Shown here piece by piece: positions 7,120-10,420 of a stretch of DNA of 10,420 bases; the first letter of the stretch is position 1, and the number at the start of each line of letters is the position of its first letter. Source of the DNA: Lachnospiraceae bacterium UBA3772 (GTDB taxonomy: Bacteria; Bacillota; Clostridia; Lachnospirales; Lachnospiraceae); contig DFFQ01000238.1 in the NCBI GenBank assembly GCA_002371025.1, positions 1 through 10,420 of the forward strand, given 5' to 3'. The notes below the pieces were generated by a model. It was not told the origin of the DNA, searched no databases, and was given only the letters and a program-made list of their open reading frames with translations. Made by a program: the position numbers and the translations under genes.

Positions 7120-7138
7120 GAAAGATTAACTCAATTTT

Positions 7139-7174
7139 AAAAGCTGCAGCTCATACAAGAACTGCAGCTTTTTT
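7139..7174 (+). terminator. Intrinsic terminator of metY
   Basis: AAAAGCTGCAG (7139-7149) pairs perfectly over 11 bases with CTGCAGCTTTT (7162-7172) across a 12-base loop, and a run of six T residues (7169-7174) completes it. It lies 127 bases after the metY stop; nothing codes in the gap. Confidence 0.88.
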
Positions 7175-7305
7175 GGCCTAAGGTGATGGCGTTAATGGTT
7201 CTTTTTTGTTAGGTGTGATTGCGTTAATAGAACATTATAAGGTGAGAGTGATATGAAAGTTGCACAAATATATTTGTCGATTGTGTAGAAAATAGATGAA
7301 GCCTA
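7175..7305. other. Non-coding stretch with imperfect direct repeats
   Basis: This is part of a 419-base gap without a confirmed gene (7012-7430). GTGATGGCGTTAAT (7183-7196) recurs as GTGATTGCGTTAAT (7215-7228), one mismatch in 14, 32 bases apart (three helical turns). A looser GGTGAGAGTGAT follows at 7241-7252. Helical phasing would suit a regulator upstream of the esx promoter at 7306, but the repeat could also be debris. An 11-codon open frame (7253-7288) behind AAGGTGAG is present; I do not call it a gene. Confidence 0.35.
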
Positions 7306-7334
7306 TTGACTTCAATTATTATTATTATTATTAT
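7306..7334 (+). promoter_or_regulatory. Promoter of the WXG100 gene, built in an ATT microsatellite
   Basis: TTGACT (-35, 7306-7311; 5 of 6), a 17-bp spacer and TATTAT (-10, 7329-7334; 5 of 6). Most of the spacer and the whole -10 belong to seven ATT repeats at 7315-7335, so TATTAT recurs every three bases. The transcript would begin near 7341, about 90 bases before the ATG. Confidence 0.65.
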
Positions 7335-7335
7335 T
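7315..7335 (+). repeat. (ATT)7 trinucleotide microsatellite
   Basis: Seven uninterrupted ATT units lie between the -35 box and the predicted start site of the WXG100 gene. Such tracts can slip during replication, which here would change distances between the -35, the -10 choices and the downstream dyad in steps of three bases. Confidence 0.95.
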
Positions 7336-7340
7336 GATTT

Positions 7341-7357
7341 TGTTTCAAAATGAAACA
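7341..7357. promoter_or_regulatory. Inverted repeat at the predicted WXG100 transcription start
   Basis: TGTTTCA (7341-7347) and TGAAACA (7351-7357) form a perfect 7-bp inverted repeat around AAA, immediately after the -10. It is either an operator placed to block initiation or a 5'-end mRNA hairpin that stabilises the transcript. Its regulator is unknown. Confidence 0.55.
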
Positions 7358-7430
7358 GACGTAGATAGCCTTAAATGAAAACGTTTCTAAAGTTTTCAAA
7401 AGGCAAGACAAACTAGGAGGATATTTAGGT

Positions 7431-7721
7431 ATGGGACAGATTCGTATTTCACCAGATGATATGCGAAGCAGAGCATTAGAGTACAGAGCAGAAGGGGAGA
7501 AGTTAGAAGAAATCATTGAAACTATGAGCAGATTGCTCGAGAACCTTCAGGGAGAATGGGAAGGCGCAGCAAGTGAATCATATGCTATTCGCTATAGTGA
7601 ACTTGAACCAGGATTTAAACAGGCAAGAGCACTTGTTGAAGAGATAGCAGTGGCACTTGAAAGCGTAGCTACAAAGATGGAAGAAACAGATAACGATATA
7701 TCTTCCTCATTCCAGGGCTAA
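7431..7721 (+). CDS. WXG100 family (ESAT-6-like) type VII secretion protein
   Basis: The 96-residue protein has the WXG100 form: two helices around the W43-E44-G45 turn (QGEWEG), with no signal peptide or membrane segment. WXG100 proteins fold as helical hairpins, dimerise and are exported by type VII (Esx/Yuk) systems, acting as core substrates or as partners that deliver LXG effectors. The last residues carry acidic and helical character (VATKMEETDNDISSSF) resembling the C-terminal export tail, though the exact YxxxD motif is not clear. AGGAGG (7415-7420) is ten bases before the ATG. It is insulated by its own promoter and terminator from the LXG unit that follows, which suggests independent expression, as for a general EsxA-type substrate. 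Which of these roles it plays cannot be settled here. Confidence 0.9.
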   Translation: MGQIRISPDDMRSRALEYRAEGEKLEEIIETMSRLLENLQGEWEGAASESYAIRYSELEPGFKQARALVEEIAVALESVATKMEETDNDISSSFQG

Positions 7722-7729
7722 TAAATTTC

Positions 7730-7773
7730 AAAAAATGTCAGGTGCTACGTGTGAGTTGCATCTGGCATTTTTT
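7730..7773 (+). terminator. Intrinsic terminator of the WXG100 gene
   Basis: The arms 7730-7745 and 7758-7773 pair over 16 positions with two G-U pairs (core ATGTCAGGTGC with GCATCTGGCAT) around a 12-base loop and end in TTTTTT. It lies eight bases after the stop codon, ahead of a new promoter. Confidence 0.88.
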
Positions 7774-7787
7774 GTGTGGATTAATAT

Positions 7788-7816
7788 TTGAATAAAAATA
7801 ATTCGATACCTATATT
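7788..7816 (+). promoter_or_regulatory. Promoter of the DUF4176-LXG unit
   Basis: TTGAAT (-35, 7788-7793), a 17-bp spacer and TATATT (-10, 7811-7816) predict a start near 7823, 28 bases before the ATG at 7851. The TTG that could be taken as a start codon for the DUF4176 frame is the first half of this -35 box. Confidence 0.6.
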
Positions 7817-7850
7817 ATTTTATTCTTCGAAGAAAGACAGGATTTTAATA

Positions 7851-8147
7851 ATGGAAAACATAGAAATTTTAGATAAATATCTGCCTCTTGGAACCATAGT
7901 TCTTATCAAAGGCAATGTAAAAAAATTAATGATAATAGCAAGAGGTGTTTTAGCAGGAAAAGGTGAAGACAGAAAAATATTTGATTATGGCGCCGCTCTT
8001 TATCCTGAAGGCCTTATGGATGAAAGAATAATATTCTTTAACCACAAGGACATTTTTAAGATTGTGGCAGAAGGTTATTCAGACTCAGATGATGAAATCA
8101 TGAATGAAAATATAAAGAACTGGCTTAAAGAGGTAACTTTGAAATGA
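7851..8147 (+). CDS. DUF4176 family protein, LXG-locus partner
   Basis: The 98-residue protein has the DUF4176 pattern: LPLGTIVLIKG (11-21) then KKLMII, a central FDYGAALYPEG, then FNHKDIFKIVAEGYSD near the end. DUF4176 proteins recur beside LXG toxin genes; the Lcp proteins of Streptococcus intermedius are the named examples, thought to assist toxin export. The fold is probably a small beta-rich domain (inference). I start it at ATG 7851 with AGGA (7839-7842) eight bases upstream, rather than at TTG 7788: the latter has no good ribosome binding site, sits in a promoter -35 box, and would add 21 residues outside the conserved domain. Its TGA overlaps the ATG of the next gene (ATGA), so the two are coupled. 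No membrane segment. More A/T-rich than metY or trk. Confidence 0.8.
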   Translation: MENIEILDKYLPLGTIVLIKGNVKKLMIIARGVLAGKGEDRKIFDYGAALYPEGLMDERIIFFNHKDIFKIVAEGYSDSDDEIMNENIKNWLKEVTLK

Positions 8148-8587
8148 GTGATTTTAATGAACAGGAAATTTTAGATAAAATAGACGAACTCCAACAGGAG
8201 AGCGATAACTGCCAGGCAGAAATAAATAAAATTGATATAAAACTTGAAAGATTAGAAGAAGCTTTAAGTATTCAGGAAAAGAACTGTAAGATTATAGATG
8301 AATTTGATAGAGAATATAATTATTGTAAGTGGGATGAATACATAGATAATCAAAAGTGGAAAGGAAAGAACCACGATGATTTTCATGAGATATTATACAG
8401 TGCACATGATAAAAGTTATGGGAAAATCTATTCAGATGTATATGACAGTTATGATTTAATAGATCAAAAAATAGAAGATTTACAAGATGATAGAGATGAA
8501 CTTCAAAACATCATTGATAGGGATAATTGGTATATAGATGTCTTAACAGATGAATTATCACTATTAAGGGCACAAGAAAGTTTTTAA
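8144..8587 (+). CDS. Coiled-coil protein, DUF5082/YwqH-like
   Basis: The 147-residue protein is almost wholly helical: an N-terminal coiled coil (about 5-50, QEILDKIDELQQESDNCQAEINK and on) and a C-terminal one (about 103-145), separated by a W/Y/H-rich middle (CKWDEYIDNQKWKGKNHDDFHEILYS). This form and its position suit DUF5082 (YwqH-like) proteins, which precede a DUF5344 gene and an LXG gene in Bacillus. The assignment rests more on layout and context than on a diagnostic motif. Proposed role: a targeting partner binding the helical LXG domain before export. It starts at ATG 8144, overlapping the DUF4176 stop, with no strong ribosome binding site visible (translational coupling likely). 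No signal peptide. A/T-rich, like its downstream neighbours. Confidence 0.65.
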   Translation: MSDFNEQEILDKIDELQQESDNCQAEINKIDIKLERLEEALSIQEKNCKIIDEFDREYNYCKWDEYIDNQKWKGKNHDDFHEILYSAHDKSYGKIYSDVYDSYDLIDQKIEDLQDDRDELQNIIDRDNWYIDVLTDELSLLRAQESF

Positions 8588-8625
8588 TATGTAAAATGGA
8601 CAATTAAAAATTTGTGGGGATATTT

Positions 8626-8916
8626 ATGGCAATTAAATTTTCAAAAGAAGAATATGATACAAAAATGGGCTATGCCCAATATATGAGTCAGTATATAGGC
8701 GATTTAAAAAACGAAAAGCAAGTATTAAAAATGACAGTTCCAGAGACTTGTGAATCAAGTACAATTAATGATTTTAAAGATATTTATGATGAATTGGGAA
8801 AACTTATTGATAGATATTTGGCGGCGTTAAATAATACAGCTATTTCATTAAAAAATGTTGGAGAAGAAATCTATGATGCTGATCAGAAGTTAAAAGAAGA
8901 ATTTGAAAATAAATAA
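8626..8916 (+). CDS. Small helical WXG100-like protein, DUF5344/YwqI-like
   Basis: The 96-residue protein is predicted to be mainly two helices (about 3-35 and 50-92) joined by a short segment with P and C (TVPETCESST). The second helix ends SLKNVGEEIYDADQKLKEEF, resembling the end of DUF5344/YwqI proteins. There is no WXG tripeptide. Related small helical proteins in LXG loci bind the LXG domain and form the export signal; that role is inferred from position directly before the LXG gene. I start it at ATG 8626, because GGGGA (8616-8620) is five bases upstream and would act as its ribosome binding site; the in-frame GTG at 8614 overlaps that site. It follows the coiled-coil gene by 38 bases and precedes the LXG gene by 36. 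Confidence 0.65.
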   Translation: MAIKFSKEEYDTKMGYAQYMSQYIGDLKNEKQVLKMTVPETCESSTINDFKDIYDELGKLIDRYLAALNNTAISLKNVGEEIYDADQKLKEEFENK

Positions 8917-8952
8917 AATTCATTTGAAAAAAATTGGGAAAAGGTGATAGAG

Positions 8953-10420
8953 ATGTCTTATAATATAGATCGTGCTGAGTTAATTAATGCAAGTGCAACC
9001 TGCACTATCAGTTCAAATAACATAAATGAATATTTAGGAAGAGTAAAAGATAGTTTTCAATCCCTTATTGATGAAGAAAACTTTGACGGAAAGGGTGCTG
9101 AGGCAGTTAAGAATTATCTTAAATATGTACATATATCAATAATAGATGCTATTGGTATTGCACTAACAGAGTATTATTCAGTACTTGCTTTATATACAGC
9201 AGGTTTTTCTGAGTATGATACAGCGGAGGAGGCCGCATTTAATGAGGATTATTTCAATGAAATAGCAGAGAAAATTAATATATTTTTGAGTGATTTTAAT
9301 GAGTTTCATTTTAATGCAGATAAGACTGAAGGAGATGTTTATGATCTTATAGGAGATCAGAAAATACTTCCATTATGGACATATACTCAGGAATTTGAAG
9401 AGGCTAGAGAAAGAATTCTAAAATTACGAGATGATATTGGTACATATGATGCGGATTTTGATAATGCTCAAATAAAAAATATTAAAGATTTAATTAATAA
9501 GTCTAACAACCTTATTGATAAAATAGATGAAAAGGGAATTTTTACTGCAAAACAGCTTAGTCTAACAAATTATATAGACTCAGATTCCTATAAGGATTTA
9601 TATACAAGTATATACGAAGCTTCTGATTTTATTACATCAAATCAGGATGAAATTAATGAAAGTATAGAATTTACTTTTGATTATGTAAAAAGAAAGCAAA
9701 AGGAAAGAGAAAAAGAACTTCGCATAAAAATGATTGAGCAGGGAGTTGTACTAGTAGGCACTGCTGCAATAGGAATCTATTCTGTAGTTACAACATGTGG
9801 TTCGAGTGCTCCTGTGGTTATTAAATTAATAGGGGATACATGTGCATGCTATAAAACAGTGGAGTCTGCAACTATTCTAGTTGAAGGGGGAGAATATATT
9901 TATTGTGGCATAGTTGGAGATTTTGAAACTCAGCCAGGAAATTTTATAAGAGATGATTTTTTTAATGGTAATACAGATGCGTATATGACAGTTTCTTTGC
10001 TTGCGAGTGGAGGACTAATTTTTACAGATTCAGTTGATAAAATATATATGGCTGGGGTTGACAAAACAGCAAAAAAAGCTGCAAAAGGTTTAATAGCAAC
10101 AGAAGGTTCAGTAGAAGCAATGAATCAAATTGAAACTGCAGTGGGAGAAACTGGGAAAGTATGGCTTGGACTAGGAGTAGATTATACAGGTGATAAAATT
10201 GCTGAAGCATGTAGTGATGACATAATGGTACAGTTCTTTCTTTCAACTGGGTTAAAGCATGGGATTAACAAGGGGGTAGAGAATGTAACATATTCTATTG
10301 GAGAATCAGTATCTAATAATTATTATGATAAATATAACAATACTAACTCAGAAGTTTATATTATGAGTTATGATGGTTTTTACAATGAAAAGAGCTATGG
10401 TCCTGTGTCAAGATTTAGTA
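8953..10420 (+). CDS. LXG-domain polymorphic toxin, type VII secretion substrate (3' end outside window)
   Basis: The frame from ATG 8953 stays open to the window end: 489 codons with no stop. AAGGTGA (8941-8947) is five bases upstream. Residues about 1-230 fit the helical LXG domain, which takes the toxin to the type VII machinery: NFDGKGAEAVKNYL (43-56) is its core, with F44-D45-G46 replacing L-x-G, followed by a helix with YKVH-like spacing (YVHISIIDAIG) and Y/F-rich helices. A highly charged helix (245-258, KRKQKEREKE) leads to a hydrophobic, glycine-bearing segment (264-294) that could insert in a membrane. Residues about 327-357 (NFIRDDFFNGNTDAY then MTVSLLASGG) resemble the linker before the toxin domain in other LXG proteins. 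Cysteines lie at 17, 282, 297, 299, 318 and 420. The catalytic domain, and so the toxic activity, cannot be read here. Confidence 0.85.
   Translation, partial: MSYNIDRAELINASATCTISSNNINEYLGRVKDSFQSLIDEENFDGKGAEAVKNYLKYVHISIIDAIGIALTEYYSVLALYTAGFSEYDTAEEAAFNEDYFNEIAEKINIFLSDFNEFHFNADKTEGDVYDLIGDQKILPLWTYTQEFEEARERILKLRDDIGTYDADFDNAQIKNIKDLINKSNNLIDKIDEKGIFTAKQLSLTNYIDSDSYKDLYTSIYEASDFITSNQDEINESIEFTFDYVKRKQKEREKELRIKMIEQGVVLVGTAAIGIYSVVTTCGSSAPVVIKLIGDTCACYKTVESATILVEGGEYIYCGIVGDFETQPGNFIRDDFFNGNTDAYMTVSLLASGGLIFTDSVDKIYMAGVDKTAKKAAKGLIATEGSVEAMNQIETAVGETGKVWLGLGVDYTGDKIAEACSDDIMVQFFLSTGLKHGINKGVENVTYSIGESVSNNYYDKYNNTNSEVYIMSYDGFYNEKSYGPVSRFS

Noticed and set aside
7253..7288. 11-codon frame (MKVAQIYLSIV) with a fair ribosome binding site
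   Set aside because: Too short to support as a gene; noted only as part of the repeat-bearing gap.
7315..7335. ATT tract as part of a coding repeat
   Set aside because: No gene covers it in either strand with supporting signals; it fits a promoter spacer and -10 instead.
7331..7516. Minus-strand 61-codon frame over the esx promoter and start
   Set aside because: It crosses the promoter, dyad and ribosome binding site of the WXG100 gene and matches nothing recognised.
10022..10246. Minus-strand leucine-rich frame of 74 codons that looks like a membrane peptide
   Set aside because: Its leucine/glutamine richness is the complement of A-rich Lys/Glu/Ala codons in the LXG gene; no ribosome binding site.

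Overview
The window looks like a chromosomal segment of a low-GC, Gram-positive anaerobe. A member of the Clostridia, probably Lachnospiraceae (Butyrivibrio/Roseburia/Eubacterium-like), is my inference. The grounds are A/T-rich DNA, strong AGGAGG-type ribosome binding sites, sigma-A-like promoters, AGA-biased arginine codons, and a type VIIb (Esx/WXG100-LXG) secretion substrate locus. No rRNA, tRNA, IS element, CRISPR array or phage gene was seen.

Left part (1-4470). A minus-strand pair lies at the edge: an RNHCP-type zinc-ribbon protein, and the first ten codons of a following gene that overlaps its stop codon. Divergent from it is a three-gene plus-strand operon: a free-standing CbiG-like protein, a TrkA-type K+ channel regulator with two Rossmann and two RCK_C regions, and a TrkH-type K+ channel subunit. 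A sigma-A-like promoter at 491-519 and a leader able to fold into a bulged stem-loop precede the operon. A 17-bp perfect stem (4423-4466) ends it and also serves the convergent hydrolase gene.

Middle (4468-7174). An alpha/beta hydrolase of the monoacylglycerol-lipase/lysophospholipase type is on the minus strand. A regulatory region rich in inverted repeats separates it from a complete O-acetylhomoserine sulfhydrylase (metY) on the plus strand, which ends at a good intrinsic terminator. No S-box or T-box features were recognised upstream of metY.

Right part (7175-10420). This is the accessory section. A WXG100 gene stands alone between its own promoter, whose spacer and -10 lie in an (ATT)7 microsatellite followed by an inverted repeat, and its own terminator. 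A second promoter then starts a tight four-gene unit: DUF4176-like protein, coiled-coil DUF5082/YwqH-like protein, small helical DUF5344/YwqI-like protein, and a large LXG protein that is open to the end of the window (489 codons visible, no stop). The order resembles LXG toxin loci of Firmicutes such as ywqHIJ of Bacillus subtilis and the tel loci of Streptococcus intermedius. The small proteins would be targeting or chaperone partners, the LXG protein the exported toxin. The toxin's C-terminal domain and any immunity gene lie beyond the window. No type VII machinery gene (EssB, EssC, YukD) is present here.
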